DNA of 51,309 nt from contig JAJVIJ010000045.1 in the NCBI GenBank assembly GCA_022072095.1, positions 1 to 51,309 on the forward strand, written 5' to 3'. Positions 16,251-25,423 of the stretch are shown here, piece after piece. How positions within the stretch are numbered: the stretch's first letter is position 1; the number at the start of each line of letters is the position of its first letter. Source of the DNA: Rhodocyclaceae bacterium (GTDB taxonomy: Bacteria > Pseudomonadota > Gammaproteobacteria > Burkholderiales > Rhodocyclaceae). The notes below the pieces were generated by a model that was not told the DNA's origin, did no database searches, and worked only from the letters and a program-made list of their open reading frames with translations. Position numbers and translations under genes: made by a program.

Positions 16251-16327
16251 GCCACACCGCCACACCGCCACACCGCCACACCGCCACACCGCCACACCGC
16301 CACACCGCCACACCGCCACACCGCCAC
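16251..16327. repeat. 8-bp tandem repeat (minisatellite), about 9.6 copies
   Basis: Nine exact copies of GCCACACC occupy 16251-16322, followed by a partial copy GCCAC. The array lies in the 361-bp gap (16197-16557) between the synthetase and ompW, between the terminator hairpin and the FNR-type box. The perfect identity points to slippage and likely length variation. The unit length is not a multiple of three, and the peptide-repeat frames it creates on both strands are not considered genes. The remainder of the gap (about 16328-16481) holds nothing I can name. Confidence 0.95.
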
Positions 16328-16481
16328 TGCGCTCATGCGGTGTTGCCGTGTTCAGGGCGAGCACGAGCCCTCTCCTCCTGTCGAGGTGATGTCTGCCGAA
16401 CCGCGACGAGCCCATCGGCACCTGCCCATACTATGTCGCCGTCGTGTCAAGGCGAACTTGTGTTGCATCGCAGTGCATTTC

Positions 16482-16495
16482 TTGACCCAGGTCAA
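16482..16495. promoter_or_regulatory. FNR/ANR-type binding box upstream of ompW
   Basis: TTGAC-CCAG-GTCAA is a perfect 14-bp palindrome fitting the FNR/ANR consensus (TTGAT-N4-ATCAA and close variants). It ends 62 bp before the ompW start, a workable distance for activation. Oxygen-dependent control of ompW is known in enterobacteria, and the cbb3 oxidase operon downstream is a typical FNR-type target. I found no equally good box directly ahead of ccoN. Confidence 0.65.
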
Positions 16496-16557
16496 CTATG
16501 CGGCCTGCCTGTCAGCGCAAACTCGACCTCGGTTGATAAGTGATTCAGGGGGAAAAA

Positions 16558-17241
16558 GTGAGCAAGTCGAGTCAGAGCAGGTCGAGTCGGAGTCTGTGCG
16601 CGTTGTTGATCGCCGGGCTTGGTGCAGGGTTTGGTTATAGCTCGCTAGCCAGCGCCCAGGAGGGCAACTGGATGGTTCGGGTGCGCGCCGTTAATCTGGA
16701 TATGAAAAACAGTTCAGACGCCGGCACCGGCATCCTGACGCCCGCCGTGCTTCCCAGTGATGCCATCCGCGTCGAGGACAAGGTGATTCCCGAGGTGGAT
16801 ATCAGCTATTTCTTCACGAAGAACATCGCCGCGGAGCTGATCCTTACCTATCCGCAAAAGCACAACGTCAACATTTCCGCCGGTCCGCTGGCGCAGGGCA
16901 TTGGGTCGTTCAAGCATCTGCCGCCGACGCTGACCTTGCAGTATCACTTCATGCCGGACAGCAATTTCCGCCCTTACGTCGGTGCCGGGATCAATTACAC
17001 CGACATCAGCGATGTCAATCTGCGCTCCACCATCGCGGGCGTCAATCTCGAGCTCGATCAGGACAGCGTGGGCGGAGCCCTGCAGGCGGGCTTCGATTAC
17101 AAGATCGCAAATAACGTCTTCCTCAATTTCGACGTCAAGAAAATCTACATCGATAGCGATGTCAAGATCAACGGTACGAAAGTGAGTCGCGTCAAGCTCG
17201 ACCCACTGGCCATCGGCATCGGTATCGGCTACCGGTTTTAA
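16558..17241 (+). CDS. ompW: OmpW-family outer membrane protein
   Basis: The 227-residue precursor has a basic N-terminus, a hydrophobic core and a probable signal peptidase I site after ASA (before QEGNW). The mature part shows OmpW features: EGNWMVRVRAVNL, alternating beta strands, FRPYVGAGINYT and a terminal GIGYRF ending in Phe, as outer membrane barrels do. OmpW forms an eight-stranded barrel with a hydrophobic channel for small apolar molecules. A GTG at 16558 follows AGGGGG by six bases and is preferred over an in-frame GTG at 16540. Hydrophobic substrate uptake would suit the neighbouring acyl-CoA genes, but this is inference. Confidence 0.9.
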   Translation: MSKSSQSRSSRSLCALLIAGLGAGFGYSSLASAQEGNWMVRVRAVNLDMKNSSDAGTGILTPAVLPSDAIRVEDKVIPEVDISYFFTKNIAAELILTYPQKHNVNISAGPLAQGIGSFKHLPPTLTLQYHFMPDSNFRPYVGAGINYTDISDVNLRSTIAGVNLELDQDSVGGALQAGFDYKIANNVFLNFDVKKIYIDSDVKINGTKVSRVKLDPLAIGIGIGYRF

Positions 17242-17263
17242 GCGTTGTCTCTCTGTTGGGGTT

Positions 17264-17292
17264 GGGGTGCGGTCTCCGCACCCCCTTTTTTT
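17264..17292 (+). terminator. Intrinsic terminator after ompW
   Basis: A 9-bp perfect GC-rich stem (17264-17272 with 17276-17284), a three-base loop, one C and then seven T residues form a textbook Rho-independent terminator 22 bp past the ompW stop. It separates ompW from the cbb3 operon, which should therefore have its own promoter in the 123 bp that follow. Confidence 0.93.
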
Positions 17293-17415
17293 GGAGAGGC
17301 GACATCCCACTTGGCGAGCAGCCCCAAAGTGCGTCAAACTGTCGCAGACGGTTGTGGCACGGGCGCTTGCCATACGGCGTGACGGGATGGATTCCGGTTT
17401 CAGGGGGAAATAGCG

Positions 17416-18840
17416 ATGACAGCAAGTTCGACGTACAGTTACAAGGTGGTACGCCAGTTCGCCATCATGACGGTCGTCTGGGGGATCGTCGGCATGCTGG
17501 TGGGGGTATTCATCGCCGCACAGCTGATCTGGCCCGAGCTCAATCTGGCGGAATGGCTGTCCTACGGTCGTCTGCGACCGCTGCACACCAATGCGGTCAT
17601 CTTTGCCTTCGGCGGCTGCGCGCTGTTCGCGACGTCGTATTACGTGGTGCAGCGGACCTGTCACGTGCGGCTGTTTCTGCCCGGCCTGGCGAGCTTCACG
17701 TTTTGGGGCTGGCAGGCGGTCATCGTGCTTGCTGCGGTCACCCTGCCACTCGGCATCACGTCGGGCAAGGAGTACGCCGAGCTGGAGTGGCCGATCGACA
17801 TCCTGATCACGCTGGTCTGGGTGGCCTATGCAGTCGTGTTTTTCGGTACCTTGGCTACGCGCCGGACGCCGCACATCTACGTGGCCAACTGGTTCTACGG
17901 GGGCTTCATTCTGACCGTCGCGATTCTGCATCTGGTCAATAGCGCCGAGATCCCCGCCGGGCTGTGGAAATCCTATTCGCTCTATGCCGGTGTCCAGGAT
18001 GCGATGGTGCAGTGGTGGTACGGGCACAACGCGGTCGGTTTTTTCCTGACGGCGGGCTTTCTGGGCATCATGTATTACTTCGTGCCGATGCAGGCCGAAC
18101 GACCGATCTACTCGTACCGGCTGTCGGTGGTGCACTTCTGGGCACTGGTGTTCACCTATATGTGGGCCGGCCCTCACCACCTGCACTACACGGCGTTGCC
18201 GGACTGGGCGCAGTCCATTGGCATGCTGTTCTCGCTGATCCTGCTGGCGCCGTCCTGGGGTGGCATGATCAACGGCATCATGACCTTGTCCGGCGCGTGG
18301 CACAAGCTGCGCGACGATCCCATCCTCAAGTTCATGATCACGGCACTGTCGTTTTACGGCATGTCGACCTTCGAAGGGCCGATGATGTCGATCAAGACGG
18401 TCAATGCGCTGTCGCACTACACCGACTGGACCATCGGTCACGTGCACTCGGGCGCGCTGGGCTGGGTCGGGATGATTTCGATCGGTGCCATTTACTTCCT
18501 GATCCCGCGCCTGTTCGGCGAGAAGCAGATGTACAGCAAGGGCTTGATCACGGCGCACTTCTGGATCGCGACGGTGGGCATCGTCCTCTATATCGCTTCG
18601 CTGTGGATTGCCGGCGTGATGCAGGGGCTGATGTGGCGTGCGACCAACGTGGATGGCACCCTGACCTACAGTTTCGTAGAGAGCGTCAAGGACACTTATC
18701 CATACTGGAGCATCCGCCTGCTGGGCGGCACGCTGTATCTGACAGGGATGCTGATCATGGCCTACAACGTCTTCAAGACGGTAGCGGGCAAGAAGGCCTA
18801 CGATGCGCCGGTGATCGCTCCGGCGACCGCGCACGCCTGA
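17416..18840 (+). CDS. ccoN: cbb3-type cytochrome c oxidase subunit I
   Basis: The 474-residue integral membrane protein is the catalytic subunit of the cbb3 oxidase, which reduces oxygen to water with high affinity and pumps protons. It has about 12 hydrophobic helices and the heme and copper histidines: [41 protein letters not shown] and [13 protein letters not shown]. Length is typical of the family. AGGGGGA lies upstream of the ATG. It is the first gene of ccoNOQP, with ccoO 26 bp downstream. Confidence 0.98.
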   Translation: MTASSTYSYKVVRQFAIMTVVWGIVGMLVGVFIAAQLIWPELNLAEWLSYGRLRPLHTNAVIFAFGGCALFATSYYVVQRTCHVRLFLPGLASFTFWGWQAVIVLAAVTLPLGITSGKEYAELEWPIDILITLVWVAYAVVFFGTLATRRTPHIYVANWFYGGFILTVAILHLVNSAEIPAGLWKSYSLYAGVQDAMVQWWYGHNAVGFFLTAGFLGIMYYFVPMQAERPIYSYRLSVVHFWALVFTYMWAGPHHLHYTALPDWAQSIGMLFSLILLAPSWGGMINGIMTLSGAWHKLRDDPILKFMITALSFYGMSTFEGPMMSIKTVNALSHYTDWTIGHVHSGALGWVGMISIGAIYFLIPRLFGEKQMYSKGLITAHFWIATVGIVLYIASLWIAGVMQGLMWRATNVDGTLTYSFVESVKDTYPYWSIRLLGGTLYLTGMLIMAYNVFKTVAGKKAYDAPVIAPATAHA

Positions 18841-18866
18841 CGCAATAGCCATAAGGAGAATAGATC

Positions 18867-19481
18867 ATGGCGCAATCGGGACACGAGTTCATCGAACGCA
18901 ATGTGGCCTGGCTCATCGTCCTGTGCATCCTGGTGGTGTCCGTGGGGGGGCTGGTCGAGATCGTTCCACTGTTCTTCCAGAAGTCCACCACCCAGCCGGT
19001 CACCGGGGTGAAACCCTATGAGCCGGTGAGGCTGGTCGGACGTGACATCTATCTGCGCGAGGGCTGCTACAACTGCCATTCACAGATGATTCGGCCGTTT
19101 CGCGCGGAGACCGAGCGCTACGGACATTATTCAGTGGCCGGCGAGTTCGTTTATGACCACCCGTTCCAGTGGGGCTCCAAGCGTACGGGGCCCGATCTGG
19201 CGCGGGTCGGGGGCCGCTATTCGGATGACTGGCACCGCATTCACTTGCTCAATCCGCGCGACGTCGTACCGGAGTCGAACATGCCCGCGTATCGCTGGCT
19301 GGACAGACCAGTGGGCGGGGTCGATGTCCGTGCCCGCATGCGAGCGCTGAAGCTCGCCGGTGTGCCGTATTCCGATCAGGATATCGAAGCGGCACCGAAG
19401 GCGCTCGAGGGTGTGACGGAGTTGGACGCGCTGGTGGCCTACCTGCAGGGTTTGGGCACGGCGATCAAAACCGTACGTTAA
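18867..19481 (+). CDS. ccoO: cbb3-type cytochrome c oxidase subunit II (mono-heme)
   Basis: The 204-residue subunit has one N-terminal membrane anchor ([19 protein letters not shown]) and a periplasmic c-type cytochrome domain with the heme site [13 protein letters not shown] near residue 70. A later NMPAYRWL segment supplies the Met ligand. It passes electrons from CcoP or cytochrome c to the CcoN active site. AAGGAG precedes the ATG. ccoQ follows after 14 bp. Confidence 0.97.
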   Translation: MAQSGHEFIERNVAWLIVLCILVVSVGGLVEIVPLFFQKSTTQPVTGVKPYEPVRLVGRDIYLREGCYNCHSQMIRPFRAETERYGHYSVAGEFVYDHPFQWGSKRTGPDLARVGGRYSDDWHRIHLLNPRDVVPESNMPAYRWLDRPVGGVDVRARMRALKLAGVPYSDQDIEAAPKALEGVTELDALVAYLQGLGTAIKTVR

Positions 19482-19495
19482 GCGCGGAGGACTCC

Positions 19496-19633
19496 ATGGA
19501 TATCGATACGCTGCGCACACTGGTCACCGTGGCGGCGTTTGCCAGTTTCGTGGCAATCGTCGTCTGGGCATACAGCCGTGGGGCGCGCAAGGGCTTCGAC
19601 GAGGCGGCACGCCTGCCCTTCCTTGAAGACTGA
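19496..19633 (+). CDS. ccoQ: cbb3 oxidase small subunit CcoQ
   Basis: This 45-residue frame lies between ccoO and ccoP and has CcoQ form: a short N-terminus (MDIDTLRTLVTV), a single membrane helix and a C-terminus with YSRGARKGFDEAARLPF ending in Glu-Asp. CcoQ stabilises the assembled oxidase, especially under oxygen. The ribosome site GGAGG lies seven bases before the ATG. Position, length and the conserved tail make the call firm despite the small size. Confidence 0.93.
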   Translation: MDIDTLRTLVTVAAFASFVAIVVWAYSRGARKGFDEAARLPFLED

Positions 19634-19654
19634 CGGCGAGTAACGGAGAGAAAA

Positions 19655-20557
19655 ATGGCCGATTTCGAAAACGGATTCTGGAGCATCTACATCGCTGTCA
19701 TCACGGTGGTGTCGATCGTTGCCTGTGCAGTATTGCTCAAGATGAACAGCAAGCGCCCCGGTGCGGTCGAGCTGGGCGAGCATGTCTGGGATGAGTCGCT
19801 GCGCGAGTGGAACAATCCCTTGCCGCGCTGGTGGAGCGGCTTGTTCTACATCACGCTGGTTTTCGCCGTGGTTTATCTGGTCGTCTATCCTGGCCTGGGT
19901 GCCTTTCAGGGTCAATTCGGTTGGTCATCGAAGGTTCAGTACGAAGCCGAAATGGACAAGGCCAAGGCCGAGTACGGGCCGATTTTCACGCGTTACCAGG
20001 GGCAGGATGTCAAGCTGGTCGCCGCCGATCCCGAGGCGCGCGCGATGGGCGAGCGGCTGTTTCTGACCTACTGCGCGCAATGTCACGGCGCCGATGCGCG
20101 CGGCGCAAAGGGCTTTCCGAATCTTACGGACCAGGACTGGCTCTACGGCGGTGCGCCCGACCATGTCAAGGCCTCGATTGCAGAAGGGCGGAACGGAGTC
20201 ATGCCGCCCATGGCGCACCTGGGCGCCGAGGGTGCAAAAGACGTCGCTCACTACGTGCGCTCGCTGTCCGGGCTCACGGCCGACAACGCCCGGGTCGCGC
20301 GCGGCAAGGACATGTTCCAGGCCAACTGTGCGGCCTGCCATGGACCGGACGGAAAGGGCAACATCGCGATCGGCGCGCCGAATCTGACCGACAAGGTCTG
20401 GCTGTACGGGAGTGCCGAGGCGACCATCATCGAAGGCGTGATGAAGGGGCGCAACAACAAGATGCCGGCCCACAAGGAGTTTCTGGGCGATGACAAGGTG
20501 CATCTGCTGGCGGCCTATGTTTATGGATTGTCGATGTCCCAGTCTGCGGCCAAGTGA
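19655..20557 (+). CDS. ccoP: cbb3-type cytochrome c oxidase subunit III (di-heme)
   Basis: The 300-residue protein starts with the CcoP_N region: a first helix, WDESLREWNNPLPRWW, and a second helix. Two c-type cytochrome domains follow with heme sites CAQCH near residue 145 and CAACH near 226. Each domain has a Met ligand segment (VMPPMAHLG and NKMPAHKEF). It accepts electrons from soluble cytochrome c in the periplasm. A GGAGAG ribosome site precedes the ATG. Length is normal. Confidence 0.97.
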   Translation: MADFENGFWSIYIAVITVVSIVACAVLLKMNSKRPGAVELGEHVWDESLREWNNPLPRWWSGLFYITLVFAVVYLVVYPGLGAFQGQFGWSSKVQYEAEMDKAKAEYGPIFTRYQGQDVKLVAADPEARAMGERLFLTYCAQCHGADARGAKGFPNLTDQDWLYGGAPDHVKASIAEGRNGVMPPMAHLGAEGAKDVAHYVRSLSGLTADNARVARGKDMFQANCAACHGPDGKGNIAIGAPNLTDKVWLYGSAEATIIEGVMKGRNNKMPAHKEFLGDDKVHLLAAYVYGLSMSQSAAK

Positions 20558-20640
20558 GTGGTTGTCGTGGATGCGGACCGGGTTCTGCAGCAGCCGGTTC
20601 CCGGGCCGCGCCGCGTGTCGTTCGCCAAGAAGGGGAAAGC

Positions 20641-22071
20641 TTGAGCGCTGAACGAACACCATCCGGCGCCGCCAAGGTCATCCCGATCCAGGAGGTCGAG
20701 CAGGCTCTTTACGAGGTCCGCAAGAAGATCTACCCGCGTGCAGTCCACGGGACCTTCGCTGCCTGGCGCTGGGCTTTCGTGTGGCTGACTCAGCTCATAT
20801 TCTACGGCTTGTGCTGGCTGCCGTGGAACGACCGCCAGGCGGTGCTGTTCGACCTCGTTCACCGCAAGTTCTATATCTTCGGCTGGGTATTCTGGCCTCA
20901 GGATGTGTTCTATCTGGCGATCATCCTGATCATCTCGGCGCTGTCGCTGTTCCTGTTTACGACCGTCGCCGGCCGGCTCTGGTGCGGCTACGCCTGTCCA
21001 CAGACGGTCTATACCGAGATGTTTCTGTGGGTCGAGCGTCTGGTCGAAGGCGATCGGGCGAAGCGCATGAAGCTGGACGGTGCCCCCATATCGGCCCACA
21101 AGCTGGGGTTGAAGACGGCGAAGCACACGATCTGGATCGCGATGGCATTGTGGACCGGGTTCACCTTCGTCGGCTATTTCACGCCCATTCGCGAGCTGGC
21201 GGCCGAGGTGGTGTCCGCGAGCCTCGGACCCTGGGAAACGTTCTGGATACTGTTTTACGGCTTCGCCACCTACGGCAACGCCGGGTTCATGCGCGAGCAG
21301 GTGTGCAAGTACATGTGCCCCTACGCCCGCTTTCAGGGCGTGATGTTCGATCCGGACACGCTCGTCATTACCTATGATCGCGAGCGCGGCGATCCGCGCG
21401 GCGCGCGTGGCCGCAAGACCGACCATCGCGCCGCGGGCCTCGGTGATTGCGTCGATTGTGAAATCTGTGTGCAGGTGTGCCCGACCGGGATCGACATCCG
21501 GAACGGACTTCAGTACGAATGCATAGGTTGTGCGGCCTGCATCGACGCCTGCGATCAGGTCATGGACAAGATGGGATATGCGCGCGGCCTGATCCGATAC
21601 TCTACCGAGAACGCGCTGCGTTCGCACTGGGGGCGGGCGGATATCCTCAGGCACATCGCACGGCCGAGGGTGATTGTCTATACGGTCTTCCTCACGGCCA
21701 TCGTTGTCGCCCTGATGTGGGGGCTTGCCGTACGCGTGCCGCTCAAGGTGAACGTCATGCGCGACCGCGCGGCCCTGGCGCGCGAGGTCGAGAACGAGCA
21801 GATCGAGAATGTATTCAGGCTACAGGTCATGAACACCACCGAGGCCGCGCGTCGCTATCGGGTCAGCGTCGAGGGCATGCAGGAAATTTCGATAGCGAGC
21901 GAGCCCTTGATCGAGGTCGGCCCGGCAGGAAGTCATCAAGTCGCCGTGCGCGTGCGCGCACCACGCGGCGCGGGCCGTAGCGGTGCGAACACGATATGGT
22001 TCGTGGTCCGGGCCGAGGATGACCAGCGCGTCGTGGTACGCGAGAAGGCCAGTTTTCTGGTCATCCGATGA
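20641..22071 (+). CDS. ccoG: cbb3 oxidase assembly ferredoxin-like protein CcoG
   Basis: The 476-residue membrane protein has the RdxA/FixG pattern: YEVRKKIYPR near the start, several helices, GRLWCGYACPQTVYTEMF, CKYMCPYARFQ, and two cysteine clusters (CVDCEICVQVCP, then CIGCAACIDACD) for two [4Fe-4S] centres, followed by a periplasmic immunoglobulin-like C-terminal domain. CcoG is proposed to reduce Cu(II) to Cu(I) during cbb3 copper insertion. The TTG at 20641 has AGGGGA six bases upstream and gives the usual N-terminus; a GTG at 20554, overlapping the ccoP stop, would add 29 non-conserved residues. Confidence 0.95.
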   Translation: MSAERTPSGAAKVIPIQEVEQALYEVRKKIYPRAVHGTFAAWRWAFVWLTQLIFYGLCWLPWNDRQAVLFDLVHRKFYIFGWVFWPQDVFYLAIILIISALSLFLFTTVAGRLWCGYACPQTVYTEMFLWVERLVEGDRAKRMKLDGAPISAHKLGLKTAKHTIWIAMALWTGFTFVGYFTPIRELAAEVVSASLGPWETFWILFYGFATYGNAGFMREQVCKYMCPYARFQGVMFDPDTLVITYDRERGDPRGARGRKTDHRAAGLGDCVDCEICVQVCPTGIDIRNGLQYECIGCAACIDACDQVMDKMGYARGLIRYSTENALRSHWGRADILRHIARPRVIVYTVFLTAIVVALMWGLAVRVPLKVNVMRDRAALAREVENEQIENVFRLQVMNTTEAARRYRVSVEGMQEISIASEPLIEVGPAGSHQVAVRVRAPRGAGRSGANTIWFVVRAEDDQRVVVREKASFLVIR

Positions 22072-22083
22072 AGGCGGCTTGAA

Positions 22084-22578
22084 GTGGCGACGACCGATTC
22101 ATCTCCGTGGTACCTGCAGCCCTGGCCCTGGTTGCTGATGGCCGGTCCGGCGGCGGTGATCGTCGCCGGCGCGATCACGATCTGGCTCGCGGTCGCGAGC
22201 GATGACGGAGTCGTGGCGAGCGACTATTACAAGCGCGGGCTGAATATCAACAAGGATCTGGCACGTATCGAGCGCGCGCGCGCGCTGGGGCTCGAAGCCG
22301 AGATCCGGCTGCGCGCCGGTGAGGTCGTCGTGCGGCTGCGCGCAGGGGTCGCCCTTCCCGCCAGGCTGGAATTGAATCTGCGGCATCCGACCCGTGCCGG
22401 CATGGACCGACTACTGTCGGCGACGCGGGTCGGCGATGACTACGCTGTGCAGCCGACCCCCCTGCCGGCCGGGCATTGGCAACTCGACATAGAAGATCCT
22501 GCAGGGACCTGGAGACTGTCCGGTACCATCATCGTTCCTGATAAGGACGTGCTGACGGTGGCAACCATCAGACCGTAG
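22084..22578 (+). CDS. ccoH: FixH/CcoH family protein
   Basis: The 164-residue protein has a short N-terminus, one membrane helix (WPWLLMAGPAAVIVAGAITIWLA), the conserved ASDYYKRGLNINKDLAR segment, and a periplasmic domain ending near residue 160. This is the FixH pattern. CcoH binds the assembling cbb3 oxidase and is needed for its stability. The GTG start lies 12 bp after ccoG in the same operon. Confidence 0.92.
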   Translation: MATTDSSPWYLQPWPWLLMAGPAAVIVAGAITIWLAVASDDGVVASDYYKRGLNINKDLARIERARALGLEAEIRLRAGEVVVRLRAGVALPARLELNLRHPTRAGMDRLLSATRVGDDYAVQPTPLPAGHWQLDIEDPAGTWRLSGTIIVPDKDVLTVATIRP

Positions 22579-22630
22579 CGTGCCGCCCGATCCCGCGGGC
22601 TGCCCGGTCGGACCATGGAGGAGACGACGC

Positions 22631-22918
22631 ATGCGCGCAATCTGGGTGCTTTGGCCTTCGTTCATCGTCGGCGGAATCGGCGTCGGCGTGTTCTTCACGC
22701 TGGTCGATCCGCAGGAGCTCTACCTGTTCGGCGAGCCCGTGCATTGGTCGCCTTTGGCGACCTATTCGCTGGGGTTTTTCTGCTTCTGGGCCTTGGCGGC
22801 GATCTCCAGTGCGCTGACCTGTTTCTTCCAGCGGAACTCGGAAGAGATCAACCGCTGCCCGTTGCCGCCTGCGGGACGTCCGGAGGGCTGCCCCAAGCGC
22901 GAAGAGCCGGAGGCGTGA
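22631..22918 (+). CDS. Small two-helix membrane protein in the cbb3 operon
   Basis: The 95-residue protein has two hydrophobic segments, about residues 3-25 and 43-66, then a hydrophilic tail with CPLPPAGRPEGCP. GGAGGAG seven bases before the ATG at 22631 supports this start over an upstream frame opening at 22580. It occupies the place where the copper ATPase gene ccoI often follows ccoH. I recognise no named family. Its operon position suggests a role in oxidase assembly or membrane insertion, which is inference. Confidence 0.75.
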   Translation: MRAIWVLWPSFIVGGIGVGVFFTLVDPQELYLFGEPVHWSPLATYSLGFFCFWALAAISSALTCFFQRNSEEINRCPLPPAGRPEGCPKREEPEA

Positions 22919-22972
22919 GCTAGGCCTCGGTTGCCGGGAGTGGTCGCGCGGCTCCTCTAGGCCAGGTCCGCG

Positions 22973-24094
22973 TCACCGGTCCGTATCGCCGGTCCGCGGC
23001 GCCTGGTTCGCGAGACGCGGTGCGCTGGCGCCGACATCGCCACACTGGGCGCGCTGGCGCAGCGCATGGTCGATCAGCACCAGCGCCAGCATCGCTTCGG
23101 CGATTGGCGTTGCGCGCAGTCCGACACAGGGGTCGTGACGCCCATGTGTGCTGACGATCGTCGGCTGGCCGTCGAGGTCGACGCTGCGGCGATCGAGGCG
23201 GATGCTGGAGGTCGGTTTCACGGCGATATTGACGACGATGTCCTGTCCCGACGAAATGCCGCCCAGAATGCCGCCGGCGTGGTTGGACAGAAAGCCGTCC
23301 GGACTCATCTCGTCGCCATGTTCGGTGCCGCGCTGCGCCACGACCGCGAAGCCGTCGCCGATCTCGACGCCCTTGACGGCATTGATGCCCATCATCGCAT
23401 GGGCGATGTCGGCATCCAGACGGTCGAACACGGGTTCGCCCCAGCCCGGTGGAACACCCGAGGCGATAACCGTGATCTGCGCGCCGATGGAATCCCCGGA
23501 CTTGCGCAATGCGTCCATGAACCGTTCGAGTTCCGGCACGATCGCCATGTCGGCGGCGAAAAACGGATTGCTGTCCACGACCGATCCGTCACTGAACGGA
23601 ACCGATATCGGCCCGAGCCGGCTCATGTGGCCGCGAACCACGACGCCATGGCGTTCGTGCAGCCATTTCTTCGCGATGGCGCCGGCGGCGACGCGCACCA
23701 CGGTTTCACGCGCGGACGAGCGGCCGCCACCACGGGGGTCGCGCCGGCCATACTTGTGCAGATACGCATAGTCCGCATGGCCCGGGCGAAAGCTGCGCGC
23801 GATCGCGTCATAGTCGCGGCTGCGCGCGTCCTCGTTGCGAATCAGCAGGGCGATCGGTGTGCCGGTGGTGCGACCCTCGAATACCCCGGACAGGATCTCC
23901 ACCCGATCGGGCTCGCGTCGCTGGGTGACGTGGCGCGAGGTTCCCGGCCGGCGGCGGTCCAGTTCGGGCTGGATGTCGGCTTCGGACAGTGCGAGGTCCG
24001 GAGGGCAGCCGTCGATCACACAGCCCAGCGCCGGCCCGTGCGATTCGCCGAACGAGGTGACGCAAAACAGTTTTCCTAGCGTATTGCCGGACAT
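22973..24094 (-). CDS. aroC: Chorismate synthase
   Basis: The 373-residue enzyme converts 5-enolpyruvylshikimate-3-phosphate to chorismate with reduced FMN. Family signatures are present in order: [52 protein letters not shown] followed by [23 protein letters not shown] and [18 protein letters not shown]. Length is normal. It is convergent with the cbb3 operon and lies 127 bp downstream of the CoA-transferase gene, so it may be read both from its own promoter and by readthrough. Confidence 0.98.
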   Translation of the reverse strand: MSGNTLGKLFCVTSFGESHGPALGCVIDGCPPDLALSEADIQPELDRRRPGTSRHVTQRREPDRVEILSGVFEGRTTGTPIALLIRNEDARSRDYDAIARSFRPGHADYAYLHKYGRRDPRGGGRSSARETVVRVAAGAIAKKWLHERHGVVVRGHMSRLGPISVPFSDGSVVDSNPFFAADMAIVPELERFMDALRKSGDSIGAQITVIASGVPPGWGEPVFDRLDADIAHAMMGINAVKGVEIGDGFAVVAQRGTEHGDEMSPDGFLSNHAGGILGGISSGQDIVVNIAVKPTSSIRLDRRSVDLDGQPTIVSTHGRHDPCVGLRATPIAEAMLALVLIDHALRQRAQCGDVGASAPRLANQAPRTGDTDR

Positions 24095-24221
24095 GGCATG
24101 AGTTCGATACGGTCAGTCGATCGCGTTGAATGCGGGGCGAGCGAGCAGTCTACCAGCCCGGTCGCGGCATGCACGGGCCGGATTCCCGGTCCCCGGCACG
24201 GCCGGCGCCCGGGTGCGGCAC

Positions 24222-25415
24222 CTAGGCGATGACGCCGCGTGTGCGCAGCGCATCGATCTCGTGTCGGCCCATCCCCAGTTCGGTCAGCAAGGCGTCGGTA
24301 TCGGCGCCCATGGCCGGGGCCGGGCGGGCAGGGGGTTCAGCACCGGCTATGCGTATCGGATTGCGGACGAAGCGTGCCGCTGCGCCGTCGGGCAGGGTCA
24401 CCGAGCTCAGCAGACCGCGTTCAGCGACATAGGGGTTGCCGAGCGCCTGCGCGATGTCGAGCACGGCCGACACCGGCACCTTGCCGCGCATCTGCTCGAG
24501 CCAGGCCGCGGTCGTCTTTTCCGACAGCGCCTGGTCGAGCAGTTCGGTCAGCAGATCGCGATGGGCGAGGCGGGCCGCGAAATTGGCGAAGCGCGGGTCC
24601 GTGACCCATTCGGGGCGACCGATTTCATTGCACAGCAGCGGCCAGAATTTTTCCTTGTTCACCATGATGAACAGCCAGCCGTCCGCACTGCGGTAGAGCT
24701 GGCTCGGTACCAGCGCCGGATGCGCGCCACGTGGCAGGCGCCCGGTGGCCGCGCCGGCGTTCAGATACCAGGTCGACAGATAGTTCGTGTTGTGCAGCGC
24801 CGTGTCGAACAGGCTCGCGTCCACGTCGCAGCCGCGGCCGCTGGCTCGGGCGCCGAGCACGCCGGCAACGAAGCCCAGCGCGCAGGTGACGCCGGTCACG
24901 AAATCGACCAGGGAGAGGCCGGCGCGCGCCGGCGGGCCGTCCGGCTCGCCGGTCACCGACACCCAGCCGGTCTCGGCCTGCATCAGATAGTCGTAGCCGG
25001 GCCAGGCTGCGCGCGAACCGCTGCGTCCGTAGGCGGACAGGTGGGCGCAGACGATGCGCGGATTCACCCTGGCCAGCGAGCCGAAATCGAGGCCCAGCTT
25101 CGCCGGCAAATCGCCGCGCAGGTTGTTCCAGACGCCATCGGCGTGTTCGGCCAGCCGCAGGAACAGTGCGCGGCCATCCGCGTGCTTCAGATCCAGCGCG
25201 ATGCTGCGCTTGTTGCGGTTGAAGGTCTGGAAAAAATGGCTGTCGCCGTTGGCAAAGAAGTAGGGGCCCACGGTCCGGCCGGTATCGCCCCCCTCGGCCG
25301 GATTCTCGATCTTGATGACCTCGGCGCCCAATTCCGCGAGATAGGCACTGCCCCAGGGGCCAGCACCGTATTGCTCGACCGCCAGGATGCGTACGCCCGT
25401 CAATGGCAGCGACAT
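24222..25415 (-). CDS. CaiB/BaiF-family CoA-transferase
   Basis: The 397-residue family III CoA-transferase begins PLTGVRILAVEQYGAGPW, has LGAEVIKIENP, NRNKRSIALDLKH and LSAYGRSG. The Asp expected to carry the acyl anhydride and then CoA thioester lies in LSLVDFVTG. The racemase GHD motif is replaced by GYD, which favours true CoA transfer, unlike the paralogue at 3973-5094. It probably moves CoA from an acyl-CoA donor such as succinyl-CoA to the imported acid, starting its breakdown. It lies eight bp after an acyl-CoA dehydrogenase gene in the long leftward operon. Confidence 0.9.
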   Translation of the reverse strand: MSLPLTGVRILAVEQYGAGPWGSAYLAELGAEVIKIENPAEGGDTGRTVGPYFFANGDSHFFQTFNRNKRSIALDLKHADGRALFLRLAEHADGVWNNLRGDLPAKLGLDFGSLARVNPRIVCAHLSAYGRSGSRAAWPGYDYLMQAETGWVSVTGEPDGPPARAGLSLVDFVTGVTCALGFVAGVLGARASGRGCDVDASLFDTALHNTNYLSTWYLNAGAATGRLPRGAHPALVPSQLYRSADGWLFIMVNKEKFWPLLCNEIGRPEWVTDPRFANFAARLAHRDLLTELLDQALSEKTTAAWLEQMRGKVPVSAVLDIAQALGNPYVAERGLLSSVTLPDGAAARFVRNPIRIAGAEPPARPAPAMGADTDALLTELGMGRHEIDALRTRGVIA

Positions 25416-25423
25416 GGCATGCC

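Noticed and set aside
16251-16327. CRISPR array
   Set aside because: Units are 8 bp and contiguous, with no spacers and no cas genes nearby.
16245-16340. Peptide-repeat ORFs (PPHRHTAT-type forward, VAVWRCGG-type reverse) across the minisatellite
   Set aside because: The repeat period of eight bases forces an eight-residue peptide period in all frames; there are no ribosome sites and no flanking domain.
13839-16421. An 860-codon open frame on the minus strand opposite DUF35 and the acyl-CoA synthetase
   Set aside because: It shadows well-supported genes and starts inside the 8-bp repeat, which has no stops in several frames; no family motif is present.
17293-17415. An FNR box in front of ccoN
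   Set aside because: The nearest pattern, TTGGC to CCCAA, has the wrong spacing and poor half-sites.
20567-20644. A 25-codon GTG-started frame between ccoP and ccoG whose stop overlaps the ccoG TTG as TTGA
   Set aside because: Too short, with no ribosome site and no recognisable sequence; the stretch is better read as the leader of ccoG, although the overlap is suggestive.
22919-22972. A shared terminator between the cbb3 operon and aroC
   Set aside because: The 54-bp convergent gap has short repeated CTAGGCC words, but they are direct rather than inverted and no convincing stem or T run was found.
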